24,806 bases of DNA from Clostridiaceae bacterium AF10-41 (GCA_027686065.1 JAQCTH010000036.1:13831-38636), one strand, 5' to 3'. Counted from the first letter of the stretch, positions 16,289-24,151 are shown. Numbers and translations: made by a program. The notes: generated by a model from the sequence alone, not told the origin.

Positions 16289-17323
16289 TTACCTCTTCCC
16301 CTTCATAGAACTTTTAATCCTATGTCTTTCTTGGCTCTTAGCCTTTGATAAATTATAAGCTTCTTCTCTTTTAAGCTTTTTATATCTTTCTAATCTATCT
16401 ATTTCTAATTCGCCATTTTCAATTGCTTCTCTTATTGCACATTTTGGTTCATTTCTATGAGTACAATCTGAAAACTTACATTGTTTTTCTAACTCTTCAA
16501 TATTACTAAAGGATTTATCAACGTCAGCAGAAATTAATCCAAGCTCCCTCATTCCAGGTGTATCTATAATAACTCCTCCTGACTCCACAACAAATAATTC
16601 CCTATGAGTTGTTGTGTGCCTCCCCTTGTCGTTTTCACTAATTGAATTAGTTTTTAAAACCTCTTTATCTAATAGCTTATTAATAAGGGTAGATTTACCT
16701 ACTCCAGATGACCCTATAAAAGCTATTGTTATTCCTGATTTAATATATTCCTTAACTTTTTCATATCCATTTTTATTTATACTTGATGTTACTATTATAT
16801 CTATTCCTATTGCTATATTTTCAATCTGATTTAACTTATCATTTACATCCTCACACAAATCTGATTTAGTTAATATTATAACGGGTATAGCCATGCTATC
16901 CCAAGCTACAGCTATATATCTTTCAAGCCTATTAATATTAAAATCATTATTTAATGCCATACATATAAATATATAATCAATATTAGCTGCAACGACTTGC
17001 TTATCATATCGACTTCCAGCTATCTTTCTTGAAAAATAACTTTTTCTATTTAATACTTTATGAATTATAGCATCACCATTCTTATTATCCCTTCTGTCTA
17101 ATAATACCCAATCACCCACTACAGGATAATCAAAAGTACTATTTGAAGAATATGATAATTTACCAGATACCCTTGCAAGCACTTCTCCCTCTTCAGTAAC
17201 AATCCTATAAATATCCTTATATTGTACTGATACTCTTCCTAAATGAAAGCTTTCATTGTAACTACTTGCTTCTCTAATGTATCCTTCATTTAATCCTAAT
17301 TCTAGTAAGTTTTTATTATTCAT
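16289..17323 (-). CDS. rsgA: Ribosome small subunit-dependent GTPase A
   Basis: RsgA is a circularly permuted GTPase that checks late 30S subunit maturation. The order seen is an N-terminal OB-fold (about 25-110, with RVSGKLSYSS and YPVVGDWV), G4 TKSD (152-155), G1 GSSGVGKS (204-211), G2 around HTTTHREL (236-243), G3 DTPG (254-257), and the zinc finger Cys282, Cys287, His289, Cys295. The C-terminus is very basic (SQERHRIKSSMKGKR). The 344-aa length and GRVSVQYKDIYRIVTEEGEV N-terminus fit the longer, stand-alone RsgA type rather than the about 300-aa Bacillus CpgA (YloQ) type; many clostridia carry both, which I cannot test here. GGGAGG lies 5 nt before the ATG. Confidence 0.95.
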   Translation of the reverse strand: MNNKNLLELGLNEGYIREASSYNESFHLGRVSVQYKDIYRIVTEEGEVLARVSGKLSYSSNSTFDYPVVGDWVLLDRRDNKNGDAIIHKVLNRKSYFSRKIAGSRYDKQVVAANIDYIFICMALNNDFNINRLERYIAVAWDSMAIPVIILTKSDLCEDVNDKLNQIENIAIGIDIIVTSSINKNGYEKVKEYIKSGITIAFIGSSGVGKSTLINKLLDKEVLKTNSISENDKGRHTTTHRELFVVESGGVIIDTPGMRELGLISADVDKSFSNIEELEKQCKFSDCTHRNEPKCAIREAIENGELEIDRLERYKKLKREEAYNLSKAKSQERHRIKSSMKGKR

Positions 17324-17348
17324 TTTTCCTCCCGAAATTAAACATATT

Positions 17349-17386
17349 GGGAAGGATATTTATTTCTATACTGTAGTCACCTTCCC
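17349..17386 (-). promoter_or_regulatory. Hairpin in the rsgA leader
   Basis: GGGAAGG (17386-17380, minus strand) can pair with CCTTCCC (17355-17349) around a 24-nt loop. It overlaps the last codons of the small ORF and lies 25 nt before the rsgA start. No T run follows, so it is not a terminator. Confidence 0.4.
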
Positions 17387-17431
17387 ATTAACAACAATAT
17401 AGTTTTTATTGATTCTTACTAAATCCATCAT
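17366..17431 (-). CDS. Possible small protein or leader peptide, 21 aa
   Basis: ATG ATG at 17431 opens a 21-codon frame reading MMDLVRINKNYIVVNGKVTTV and ending in TAG at 17366. AAAGGATG lies about 12 nt upstream, a usable but distant ribosome binding site. The composition (amphipathic, beta-like, GKVTTV ending) looks protein-like rather than random. It lies 42 nt before rsgA on the same strand, and its 3' part forms one arm of a hairpin. It could be a small protein, a leader ORF or chance; I do not recognise a family. Confidence 0.35.
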   Translation of the reverse strand: MMDLVRINKNYIVVNGKVTTV

Positions 17432-17674
17432 AAAACATCACATCCTTTCAGATAATTAATGGTTATCTTTGTAATCTCCATCATATTTATTATATATTAA
17501 TATTTATTTTTTTACACTATTATTTAAATTTATAAATACTTTATTTATTAGGTACAACCTCACTATTTTCATTTAATAAATATATAGCAAAAACTATATC
17601 AATTTTTAATAGATACTTTTGGATGATTGTATTAAAATATATAATAAAATATGTATTTTGGTAGGCGATGTAAA

Positions 17675-18136
17675 ATGAATATAAAATTATTTTTGAAATT
17701 AGGATTATTCTTATTATCTCTATCACTTGTGTCATGTGGACAGAAATCTAATTTATCAGTAGAGGATAATTCTTATAAAGCAAGTGTAAATCAATCTGTT
17801 AGCAACAATCAAGAATCGGGAGAAGAGAGTATAAATAATACATCTCCTTCTGTTAAAAATGAAGTAGAAACAAAACCAAAAGATAAGGATATGAAATCAG
17901 ATACACAAGAGGACAGACAACAAGATGCAACTAAAGATGAATACTATATAATAATAAAAGAAGCTTGGCAACGACAAAAGGATTACATTGATTCTATTGA
18001 TGATTCTAAAATAAAACAATCAATACAAACCCCAGAGTCTGCTGCTATTATGGAGTCAAATGGATTACTTATAGAACATCCTGAAGAATCTGAGACTATA
18101 GATGCCAGTCTAAAGAGGGTTCTTAATGGCGAATAA
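17675..18136 (+). CDS. Predicted lipoprotein of unknown function
   Basis: The start is placed at the ATG at 17675 (153 aa), giving a clean signal peptide MNIKLFLKLGLFLLSLSLVSCG whose lipobox LVSC predicts lipid attachment to Cys21. An upstream ATG at 17651 would add eight charged residues before the n-region and lacks a ribosome binding site; AGGCGATG before 17675 is a weak one. After the cysteine comes a low-complexity linker rich in Ser, Asn, Glu, Lys and Asp (about residues 25-95). A folded-looking C-terminal part follows (YYIIIKEAWQRQKDYIDS, then SAAIMESNGLLIEHPEE and a DASLKRVLNGE end). I do not recognise the domain with certainty. It is divergent from rsgA, with AT-rich sequence between, and no partner gene is evident. 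Confidence 0.82.
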   Translation: MNIKLFLKLGLFLLSLSLVSCGQKSNLSVEDNSYKASVNQSVSNNQESGEESINNTSPSVKNEVETKPKDKDMKSDTQEDRQQDATKDEYYIIIKEAWQRQKDYIDSIDDSKIKQSIQTPESAAIMESNGLLIEHPEESETIDASLKRVLNGE

Positions 18137-18246
18137 TTTTATAACTCTAATTTAAATTATTTAGTAGATATTTTGATAAGAAATATCAGCATTAATTTTA
18201 AGATAGAACCTTAATATTCCTATATAATTATTGCCTCCAATTAATG

Positions 18247-18428
18247 TATAATAAAACTATAACAGAATGATGTGTTTGTCATTCTGCCGTAAAAAGGGGG
18301 CATAGATTTTTATGAGAAAACTTATTATGAATGCATAGCAAAGGCTATTGCATATAGAAATATCATTACAATATGCATAAGCCTTTGCTCAATCCTAAAA
18401 GTAAATTTATATTTAGGAGGAGCATGTA
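18247..18428 (+). promoter_or_regulatory. Structured leader of the CD3324-family gene
   Basis: After a TATAAT (18247-18252) come a hairpin CAGAATGA / TCATTCTG (18263-18270 with 18279-18286), then AAGGGGG (18294-18300), an 8-codon ORF (18312-18338) and a long hairpin of 18337-18355 with 18371-18389 (17 of 19 positions paired: AGCAAAGGCT and TGCATAT arms). No T run follows it. The gene's own ribosome binding site AGGAGG is at 18415-18420. A shorter hairpin, 18332-18339 with 18344-18352, excludes the long one. I cannot match it to a known riboswitch class. Confidence 0.5.
18312..18338 (+). CDS. Possible 8-codon leader peptide
   Basis: ATG at 18312 reads MRKLIMNA and stops at TAG 18336-18338, the last two bases of which are the first bases of the long hairpin arm. 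AAGGGGG lies 11 nt upstream. The position is what a translation-sensing leader would need, but such a short frame may be chance. Confidence 0.25.
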   Translation: MRKLIMNA

Positions 18429-18704
18429 ATGGGCTATGTAAATGCTAAGAATATCTTTCCCAGTGAAGTATTAGAAGTAATTCAAAATTATGTAGAGGGT
18501 GAATATATTTATATACCTAAAAAAGAGGAAAATAAAATTTCATGGGGTGAATTATCCCAAACTAAGATTGAAATTTTGAAAAGAAATAAAAGAATATACA
18601 AAGATTACTTAAAAGGATTTTCTATAAGTATTCTTTCAGAAAAGTATTTCTTGTCACCTAAGTCTATACAAAGAATTATTACAGAAAAAAAGAAGATGAA
18701 GTAA
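18429..18704 (+). CDS. CD3324-family small HTH protein (Mor-like fold)
   Basis: The 91-aa protein matches the CD3324 family as I know it from clostridia: N-terminal MGYVNAKNIFPSEVLEVIQNYV, then GEYIYIPKKEENKISWGE, a central helix with RNKRIYKDYLKG, and a C-terminal helix-turn-helix ISILSEKYFLSPKSIQRII. It is likely a DNA-binding regulator; targets are unknown. AGGAGG at 18415-18420 lies 8 nt before the ATG. A strong terminator follows, so it is monocistronic, with an unusually long structured leader. The assignment rests on recognised sequence pattern, not on a search. Confidence 0.85.
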   Translation: MGYVNAKNIFPSEVLEVIQNYVEGEYIYIPKKEENKISWGELSQTKIEILKRNKRIYKDYLKGFSISILSEKYFLSPKSIQRIITEKKKMK

Positions 18705-18707
18705 TCT

Positions 18708-18744
18708 AAAATGCGCTACATACTCTAGTATGTTTGCGCATTTT
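18708..18744 (+). terminator. Intrinsic terminator of the CD3324-family gene
   Basis: AAAATGCGC (18708-18716) pairs with GCGCATTTT (18736-18744), and inside it ACATACT (18718-18724) pairs with AGTATGT (18727-18733). The second arm ends in TTTT, followed by CATTT. Confidence 0.85.
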
Positions 18745-18852
18745 CATTTATGAATTAAGTATGAGGTTGCTATATAAGTAATTCAGGTGATACCATTTAG
18801 GTAGAAGTTTTATAATAAATTAAAATGATCAATCTTGTTAGAGGTGTTATAT

Positions 18853-19521
18853 ATGTTAAATGAGTTAATTTCTGAATTAAATATACGTGGTGCTAATTTT
18901 GTAAAAACAGTTGATATATCATTGCTATCAGAAAAGGAAAATAGAGGATACCACACAGCTATCTTGATAGGGATAATTCTAAGTCCCCAGTTTATCCAAG
19001 ACTTTTCAAAAGAAACTATAACAGTACCTGAAGAGTATTGGGATAAGGAAGAGCTTACTGGAGAACTTGCAGAATGGACAGCAACCTTCATCATTGAAAA
19101 AGGTTTTAAAGCCTTTGCTCAATCTGATAGAAACCTAACAAAGGAATATTTTGAAGAGTCCACAAAAACCTCTGTGCTTCCACATAAAAAAATTGCTATA
19201 TTATCAGGAATAGGATGGATTGGTAAAAACAATTTGTTAGTCACTGAAGAATACGGATGTGCATTATGTATATGTACAGTATTAACAAATGCACCATTAC
19301 CTATTGAAAATAGGCAGATTATTATGCCTAAGTGTGGTGATTGCACTGTTTGTAAAGACATCTGCCCTGCCAATGTAATTCATGGAACTACTTGGGAGCC
19401 AGGTATGAATAGAGATCTAATAATTGATATTTACAACTGTGAAAGATGTTTAAAATGCCTAGTACACTGTCAACGTACACAAAATTATATGAAGAATAAT
19501 ATAAATAACATTAATCTGTAA
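18853..19521 (+). CDS. QueG-like double [4Fe-4S] cluster protein, short
   Basis: The ATG at 18853 gives 222 aa, with GAGGTG 6 nt upstream; an upstream TTG at 18835 is rejected. Two ferredoxin-type cysteine sets are complete: Cys161, 164, 167, 171 (CGDCTVCKDICP) and Cys196, 199, 202, 206 (CERCLKCLVHC). Before them GIGWIGKNNLLVTEEYG resembles the conserved block of epoxyqueuosine reductase QueG. QueG proteins are longer (about 300-380 aa) with a cobalamin-binding N-terminal part; this one is shorter and lacks the HEAT tail, so it may be a distinct redox protein rather than a tRNA-modification enzyme. Extra cysteines at 136, 139 and 141 (CALCIC) are unusual. It stands alone between terminators. 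Family-level call is good; substrate unknown. Confidence 0.8.
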   Translation: MLNELISELNIRGANFVKTVDISLLSEKENRGYHTAILIGIILSPQFIQDFSKETITVPEEYWDKEELTGELAEWTATFIIEKGFKAFAQSDRNLTKEYFEESTKTSVLPHKKIAILSGIGWIGKNNLLVTEEYGCALCICTVLTNAPLPIENRQIIMPKCGDCTVCKDICPANVIHGTTWEPGMNRDLIIDIYNCERCLKCLVHCQRTQNYMKNNINNINL

Positions 19522-19541
19522 GTTCAAATTATTTCTAAATT

Positions 19542-19567
19542 AAAAGGACAATTTATTGTCTTTTTTT
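19542..19567 (+). terminator. Intrinsic terminator after the QueG-like gene
   Basis: AAAAGGACAA, loop TTTA, TTGTC followed by seven Ts (19561-19567); the upstream A/G bases pair with the start of the T run. Confidence 0.75.
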
Positions 19568-19603
19568 ATTATACAATATCAACATCATTCTAAAATTAAA
19601 TCT

Positions 19604-19637
19604 AAAAAAAAAGAAATTTCACCAAAAGTGAAATTTC
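19604..19637 (-). terminator. Intrinsic terminator of the small winged-helix gene
   Basis: On the minus strand GAAATTTCAC, loop TTTTG, GTGAAATTTC (19637-19613), then nine Ts (19612-19604). Perfect 10-bp stem. Confidence 0.85.
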
Positions 19638-19652
19638 AATATTACCTCTTAC

Positions 19653-19832
19653 CTATTCCTTTATTTGCCAGTAACATCTTTTTGGCGAATAAATCTTTTC
19701 TTCTTTTTTAAGTTTATCCATTACCTTGGATACTTCTTTTTTATCTATTCCTGTTCCTTCTGCAACTGCAGTAGCATTTAATGGTTTATCATTTTTAGTA
19801 AAGAAATCTAAAACTACATCATAATTTTCCAT
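19653..19832 (-). CDS. Small winged-helix (MarR-like) DNA-binding protein, 59 aa
   Basis: A single winged-helix domain: MENYDVVLDFFTKNDKPLN, then helix-turn-helix TAVAEGTGIDKKEVSKVMDK and a short wing KKEEKIYSPKRCYWQI. AAAGGAG directly abuts an upstream ATG at 19841, so the in-frame ATG at 19832, 9 nt away, is the real start. It is probably a regulator or nucleic-acid-binding accessory protein; no oligomerisation or ligand domain is present. It lies downstream of the NROR-like gene on the same strand with a gap of about 250 bp of plain AT-rich DNA, so it probably has its own promoter. A perfect terminator follows. Confidence 0.8.
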   Translation of the reverse strand: MENYDVVLDFFTKNDKPLNATAVAEGTGIDKKEVSKVMDKLKKEEKIYSPKRCYWQIKE

Positions 19833-20090
19833 ATTATACATCTCCTTTTCATATTTATATAACTTTAAGTTACTATTATTTTACATAATATTTACTATAA
19901 ATTTCAACTATTAATTAAAAATATTTATTATATAATTTAAATTAATGATTTTACATAGAACTATAGCTAAATATAATATAGGCATAATAATTAATATAGT
20001 TTAAAATTTCATTATGTATTTTTTATTATATACAAAGATTTGCAACATAAGTAATATTTATTAGCATCAATACTATTTGTATATTTATAA

Positions 20091-21296
20091 CTATTTTTTT
20101 AATTCTGCTAGTATATCATTAAATGATTTTAACGAATTCATATCTGAAATTATAGTTTTATTTTCTATTGCTTTCTTTAAAATCATTGAAGCTTTAGTAT
20201 CTCCTACAAGGATTGCTCCTATTATTTTATCATCTTTAAAGAATAGTCTTTTGTAGACTTTTCCCTCCTTCTCATCCTCTACTATTGTTTTATCGAAACT
20301 TTCTTCTATATTCCCAACTGAAAATAGTGAAGTATTAAAAGCGTTCATCATTGTAACTGGTGTTAAAATAGAATAACTTGCTTCTTTACCTACAATGTTA
20401 TATCCTGCAACCTTTCCTTCTTCAGATGCTACATTCCAAAGTCCACCTATTTGCCCTGATAATTCTGCAACATCCCCTGCTGCATAAATATTTTCTACAT
20501 TAGTTTGCATTTTATTATTGACTATGATTCCTCTAGCTACATTTACTTCTGTATTTTCTAAAATTTTCGTATTAGCTCTTATTCCAACAGAATAAACTAT
20601 CATATCACACTTAATTCTAGTTCCATTATTTAAAATAATGCTCTCTGCTTTACCTCCTCCAATTATCTTTTCTACCTTGGAGTTTAAAAGAACTTTTATA
20701 TTAAATTTTTCTATTAAATTCTGTAAGATTTCAGAAGCTCTCTTATCTAGTTGACGTGGCATTAATCTTTCTAAAGCTTCAACTACAATAACTTCTTTAT
20801 CTTGTTGGCTAAAAGCCCATGCACCTTCTAAGCCCTGAATTCCTCCGCCTATATTTAATATAATTTTTTTATCTATTACACTATCCTTAATAGCCTTTAC
20901 ATCTTCAAGTTCCCTTATTGTAAAAATATTTTCTTTGTTTATTCCATCTATTGGAGGCTTAAAATTACTAGCTCCTGTTACTATTAATAATTTATCATAC
21001 CCGAAGCAAATGCCATCATTTAAATTAATTTTATTATTTATAGTGTCAATAGACAGTACTTCTTTATTAAAATATAATTTCACATTATTTAAATCATACC
21101 ATTCCTTTTTTTGAAGTAATATTTTCTCTTCCTCAAGATTATCAAAAAGACCTTTCGTCAATTTAATTCTATAGTAAGGATAATATTTTTCATTTTGAAA
21201 TATGTGTATGTTTATTTCTTTATCAACTTCTCTAATTGATTTTACTGCACTTACAGCTGCAACTCCACCACCAATTATAACTACATTTTTGCTCAA
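20091..21296 (-). CDS. FAD/NAD-dependent oxidoreductase, NADH:rubredoxin oxidoreductase-like
   Basis: A pyridine-nucleotide disulfide oxidoreductase-fold flavoprotein of 401 aa. The FAD-binding glycine motif VVIIGGGVAAVSA is at residues 5-17, the NAD(P)-binding motif NIGGGIQGLEGAW at 148-160, and the second FAD motif IYAAGDVAE at 270-278. There is no redox-active CxxxxC pair, in line with the NROR / NirB-N / NADH-oxidase group. In clostridia such enzymes pass electrons from NADH to rubredoxin and flavodiiron proteins for O2 or peroxide detoxification; no rubredoxin gene is in the window. The start is TTG at 21296, with GGTGGTG 6 nt before it; no ATG fits. The 285-bp upstream gap has a -10 (21437-21432), a CRP/FNR-type palindrome and a Fur-like box. 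Confidence 0.88.
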   Translation of the reverse strand: MSKNVVIIGGGVAAVSAVKSIREVDKEINIHIFQNEKYYPYYRIKLTKGLFDNLEEEKILLQKKEWYDLNNVKLYFNKEVLSIDTINNKINLNDGICFGYDKLLIVTGASNFKPPIDGINKENIFTIRELEDVKAIKDSVIDKKIILNIGGGIQGLEGAWAFSQQDKEVIVVEALERLMPRQLDKRASEILQNLIEKFNIKVLLNSKVEKIIGGGKAESIILNNGTRIKCDMIVYSVGIRANTKILENTEVNVARGIIVNNKMQTNVENIYAAGDVAELSGQIGGLWNVASEEGKVAGYNIVGKEASYSILTPVTMMNAFNTSLFSVGNIEESFDKTIVEDEKEGKVYKRLFFKDDKIIGAILVGDTKASMILKKAIENKTIISDMNSLKSFNDILAELKK

Positions 21297-21431
21297 TTAA
21301 TTCACCACCAATTATATTATTAAATAATTATTTTTAACTAAAATATAAACATTAATACAAAGTTTTCTTTTTAGCTTTTTAACTACGAATTTATTATAAA
21401 ATTTTTATTTTAACTTTTTAATTCTAGTCCT

Positions 21432-21437
21432 ATTATA
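21432..21437 (-). promoter_or_regulatory. Candidate -10 element of the NROR-like gene
   Basis: TATAAT on the minus strand (21437-21432). The -35 position (21460-21455) reads CATCAA, a poor match, as expected for an activator-dependent promoter. The start of transcription would be near 21425, giving a long leader of about 130 nt in which I see no clear structure. Confidence 0.45.
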
Positions 21438-21458
21438 AATCTATATTAATAATATTGA

Positions 21459-21474
21459 TGTGATTCAAGTCACA
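21459..21474. promoter_or_regulatory. CRP/FNR-superfamily-type palindrome
   Basis: TGTGA-TTCAAG-TCACA is a perfect 5-6-5 inverted repeat of the CRP/FNR class. Its centre (21466.5) lies about 41.5 bp upstream of the start predicted from the TATAAT at 21437-21432, the standard position for class II activation. Which regulator binds is unknown; an FNR-like or HcpR-like protein is plausible. Confidence 0.55.
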
Positions 21475-21477
21475 AAT

Positions 21478-21492
21478 TGATAACTATTATCA
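21478..21492. promoter_or_regulatory. Fur-like box
   Basis: TGATAACTATTATCA matches the 7-1-7 Fur consensus TGATAATnATTATCA at all but one specified position and is a palindrome with one mismatch pair. It lies 3 bp beyond the CRP/FNR-type site, centred about 60 bp upstream of the predicted start, where it could repress or modulate. In very AT-rich DNA such boxes can occur by chance. Confidence 0.45.
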
Positions 21493-21536
21493 TTTTGTAT
21501 TCTTAGCTAATTTGATTTGAAATATTATAATATAAC

Positions 21537-21570
21537 AAAATAAGAGCCATCAATAGGACAGCTCTTATTT
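21537..21570 (-). terminator. Terminator of gltX
   Basis: On the minus strand AAATAAGAGC (21570-21561) pairs with GCTCTTATTT (21547-21538) around a 13-nt loop, followed by TTGTTATA. It begins 11 nt after the gltX stop. Confidence 0.7.
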
Positions 21571-21581
21571 ATATTATTATT

Positions 21582-23243
21582 TTATAAACTCAAAAATGCT
21601 TCAAATCTTTTTCTTGTCTTTTCTTCTCCTATTATTTGCATAATAGTATATAAATCAGGAGTATTACTTCTATGAGATAATGCAGCTCTTACAGCTCCTG
21701 CTACATCTGAGATCATTCCTTTGTATTGATCTGGATTTGCTTTGTATTCTTTTCTGTTAGCACAGTATCCTAATTCTAATCCTATTTCTTTTAAATCTTC
21801 AAACCAAGCTTCTTGACTTCCTGCATTAAAGTTAAATTTATCTTTATAAACTTTTATTATTTCTTTTGATGCATCTAAAGTTAACGTCTTTGGAAGTTCA
21901 ACATTTTCTGCTGTTTCCTTGCTGAATAATTCATCAAAGAAATAGTCAACCTTTCCTCTAACTTCATCCCATTTGGCAAAGTCTTTTCTTGGCTTTGGAC
22001 CTTCTTTATCTATATTAAAGATTTCCTTAGACATTTCTTCATTTGCAGTTACTAAGTCATACATTTCCTTATCGAAATCCTTAGTCCATTCAGTATATAA
22101 CTCATAAACCTTATCAGCTTTCATCTTACAAATAACTTCTTTACTTACATCATTTAATTTAACTATATCAAATAATGCACCTGATTTACTCATCTTATCT
22201 AAAGCTATTTCAAATTCATGATAATCTACAGTAGAATTTTCAGCTCTCCAATCTTCAAAAGTTGAATTTATTATATTTAATAAATATTCAATAACTGATT
22301 GAACAGGATATCCAACTTCTTTATAATATGAAACAGCAGCTTCTGCATCTTTTCTCTTAGATAATTTTCTCTTAGAACCATTATCATTTTTCATTATTGT
22401 TGGAATATGAGCATAATTGGGTCTTTCTAAACCTAACACATCAAATAATTGAACGTGTATTGGTAATGAAGATAACCATTCTTCTCCTCTTATAACATGA
22501 GTAGTTCTCATTAAAGCATCATCTACAGCGTGTGCAAAATGATATGTTGGAAGTCCATCTCCCTTAATTATAACTATATCTTGATTATTTTCTGGGAAGC
22601 TTATATCACCCTTAATTAAGTCATGGAATTCTACTCTATTTTCTATATTTCCAGGTGACTTAAATCTAATTATGTAAGCATCTCCATTATTTATCTTTTC
22701 CATAGCTTCTTCAGGAGTTAAATTTCTATCCTTAGCATATTCTCCATAATACCCTGGAGTTATTTTTTCAGCAGTTTGTTTTTCTCTAAGTTCTGCTAAT
22801 TCTTCTGGAGTATCAAAAGCTGGATAAGCTAATCCCTTTTTAATTAAATCTTTAGCAAAAGCTCTGTATATATCAGCTCTTTGACTTTGTCTATATGGAC
22901 CATATCCTCCCTTAGAAGTATCATCTCCAGTCATTCCTTCGTTAAAATCCATACCAAAGTTATGCATGGTTTGAATAGTATCTTCTATAGCACCTTGAAC
23001 TTCTCTTTTTTGGTCAGTATCTTCTATTCTTAAATAGAAAACTCCACCTGTTTGGCTTGCTAATCTTTCATTTATTAATGCTGCAAAAACTCCTCCAATA
23101 TGTTGAAATCCCGTTGGTGATGGTGCATATCTAGTTACAACAGCACCTTCTTTTAAATTTCTCTTTGGATATTTTGCAATATAATCTTCTGGTGTTTTAT
23201 CAACATTAGGGAATATTAATTCTGCTAACTTTTCTAAACTCAT
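21582..23243 (-). CDS. gltX: Glutamate--tRNA ligase
   Basis: This class I synthetase charges tRNA-Glu. The signature [15 protein letters not shown] places HIGG at residues 48-51, and KLSKRKD at 293-299 is the KMSKS-type loop. [32 protein letters not shown] and [13 protein letters not shown] are GluRS blocks. The 553-aa length is longer than E. coli GluRS (471) because of an N-terminal extension and larger C-terminal part, a form known from clostridia. AAGGAAGA lies about 8 nt before the ATG at 23243. The gene is under a T-box leader with its own promoter and ends in its own terminator, so its expression should rise when tRNA-Glu is uncharged. Whether it is strictly tRNA-Glu specific cannot be read directly, but a separate GlnRS is encoded at 9941-11605. 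Confidence 0.97.
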   Translation of the reverse strand: MSLEKLAELIFPNVDKTPEDYIAKYPKRNLKEGAVVTRYAPSPTGFQHIGGVFAALINERLASQTGGVFYLRIEDTDQKREVQGAIEDTIQTMHNFGMDFNEGMTGDDTSKGGYGPYRQSQRADIYRAFAKDLIKKGLAYPAFDTPEELAELREKQTAEKITPGYYGEYAKDRNLTPEEAMEKINNGDAYIIRFKSPGNIENRVEFHDLIKGDISFPENNQDIVIIKGDGLPTYHFAHAVDDALMRTTHVIRGEEWLSSLPIHVQLFDVLGLERPNYAHIPTIMKNDNGSKRKLSKRKDAEAAVSYYKEVGYPVQSVIEYLLNIINSTFEDWRAENSTVDYHEFEIALDKMSKSGALFDIVKLNDVSKEVICKMKADKVYELYTEWTKDFDKEMYDLVTANEEMSKEIFNIDKEGPKPRKDFAKWDEVRGKVDYFFDELFSKETAENVELPKTLTLDASKEIIKVYKDKFNFNAGSQEAWFEDLKEIGLELGYCANRKEYKANPDQYKGMISDVAGAVRAALSHRSNTPDLYTIMQIIGEEKTRKRFEAFLSL

Positions 23244-23277
23244 CTTTATCTTCCTTCCGTTATTTTAAATTATAAAT

Positions 23278-23545
23278 AAAAAAGCCCTTCATCCTATAAA
23301 TATTAGGACGAAAGACAAAATTCCGCGTTACCACCTAAATTGGTTAATAAAAATTAACCCACTCACTCTCTTTAAGGGGAGAACCCACAAACCTACTTGC
23401 AAAATTTTTAATATGCTGTTTCAGTTTATAGCTCTAGAGCTTCCTTCAATAGTATCAAATTTTAAGCTTCCACCACTACTTAAATCTCTGTAATATGACT
23501 ATCTATCTACTTTTCTCTTTCATAGCTTATTATTTATACTTTATC
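23278..23545 (-). promoter_or_regulatory. T-box riboswitch controlling gltX
   Basis: The conserved T-box sequence (AGGTGGTAACGCGGAA, minus strand, about 23336-23321) is clear. It is followed by a terminator stem of 13 pairs (GTCTTTCGTCCTA with TAGGATGAAGGGC, 23316-23284) and six Ts (23283-23278). Upstream, Stem I is recognisable: an AGTAGATAG loop-E/K-turn-like start (about 23512-23504), ATAGT pairing with ACTAT, and an apical TTTAAG/CTTAAA stem with a GGTGG loop. The codon GAA at 23447-23445, just after the ACTAT strand, is the likely specifier and fits glutamate. Uncharged tRNA-Glu should stabilise the antiterminator and allow gltX transcription. The exact 5' end is inferred from the promoter. 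Confidence 0.93.
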
Positions 23546-23551
23546 ATAAAC

Positions 23552-23580
23552 ATTATAACTATACCTTTGACATTTGTAAA
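23552..23580 (-). promoter_or_regulatory. Promoter of the T-box-gltX transcript
   Basis: TTTACA (23580-23575), 17-bp spacer, TATAAT (23557-23552) on the minus strand. The start would be near 23545, about 300 nt before the gltX ATG. This is the best sigma-A promoter in the window. Confidence 0.75.
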
Positions 23581-23617
23581 TAATTTTATACCTATTAGTT
23601 AGCTTCAATAACTTTTT

Positions 23618-24151
23618 TTAATCCAAATTACTTTTATAAAGCATCTCTAATTCATACTTTGGCATTAAAGCATGAACTAAATATCCCATTATTATTACTC
23701 CAGGTATATCAATTAAGAGCCTTGATAAGGTAAATTTATATCCTAGTGAAGAAACTTCAAACATTAAGGTAGATATTTTAGTTACGCACCAAGCATTCAT
23801 AAAAATTATTATATTACTAAATCTAACTCCTTTTTTTAGAAGAACCTTTGTAAATGGAAAAGCTGCATACATAGGGCCTGCTGCTATTGATCCTATTAAT
23901 ATTGCAAGAGAAATTCCTTTTATACCTGAATCATCTCCCATGTACTTCATCATAGATTCTCTTGGAATCCAAACATCTATAAGTCCAAGTATTATCATTA
24001 TTGGAGGAACTACAGAAATCATTTGTTTAAAACTAGAAAATGCAATATTAAATGATCGTAACCCTATATCATCATTAAATACAGTTATCATTATAGTTAT
24101 TAACAATGCCGTAATAAAGAATATATATCTTTTTACTAATTTCTTAATCAT
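23618..24151 (-). CDS. Permease half 2 (YraQ/DUF318-like membrane protein)
   Basis: A hydrophobic protein of 177 aa with about five membrane segments (roughly 9-28, 43-61, 80-98, 112-130, 145-163). The conserved-looking block GSIAAGPMYAAFPFTKVLLKKG, followed by IIIFMNAWCVTK, resembles the repeated motif of DUF318/UPF0718 permeases (YraQ, ArsP). Those are usually single proteins of about 300-350 aa with two such halves; here the second half is a separate gene. The start overlaps the stop of the upstream half by 4 bp (ATGA), implying coupled synthesis and a heteromeric complex. Substrate is unknown; ArsP members export organoarsenicals, but no arsenic gene is nearby. Confidence 0.75.
   Translation of the reverse strand: MIKKLVKRYIFFITALLITIMITVFNDDIGLRSFNIAFSSFKQMISVVPPIMIILGLIDVWIPRESMMKYMGDDSGIKGISLAILIGSIAAGPMYAAFPFTKVLLKKGVRFSNIIIFMNAWCVTKISTLMFEVSSLGYKFTLSRLLIDIPGVIIMGYLVHALMPKYELEMLYKSNLD

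Noticed and set aside
17541..17735. 64-aa minus-strand ORF across the lipoprotein start
   Set aside because: Covers the AT-rich intergenic gap and the lipoprotein signal peptide in antisense; no ribosome binding site.
18810..19373. Minus-strand ORFs over the QueG-like gene
   Set aside because: The opposite frame carries intact iron-sulfur motifs; these are shadows.
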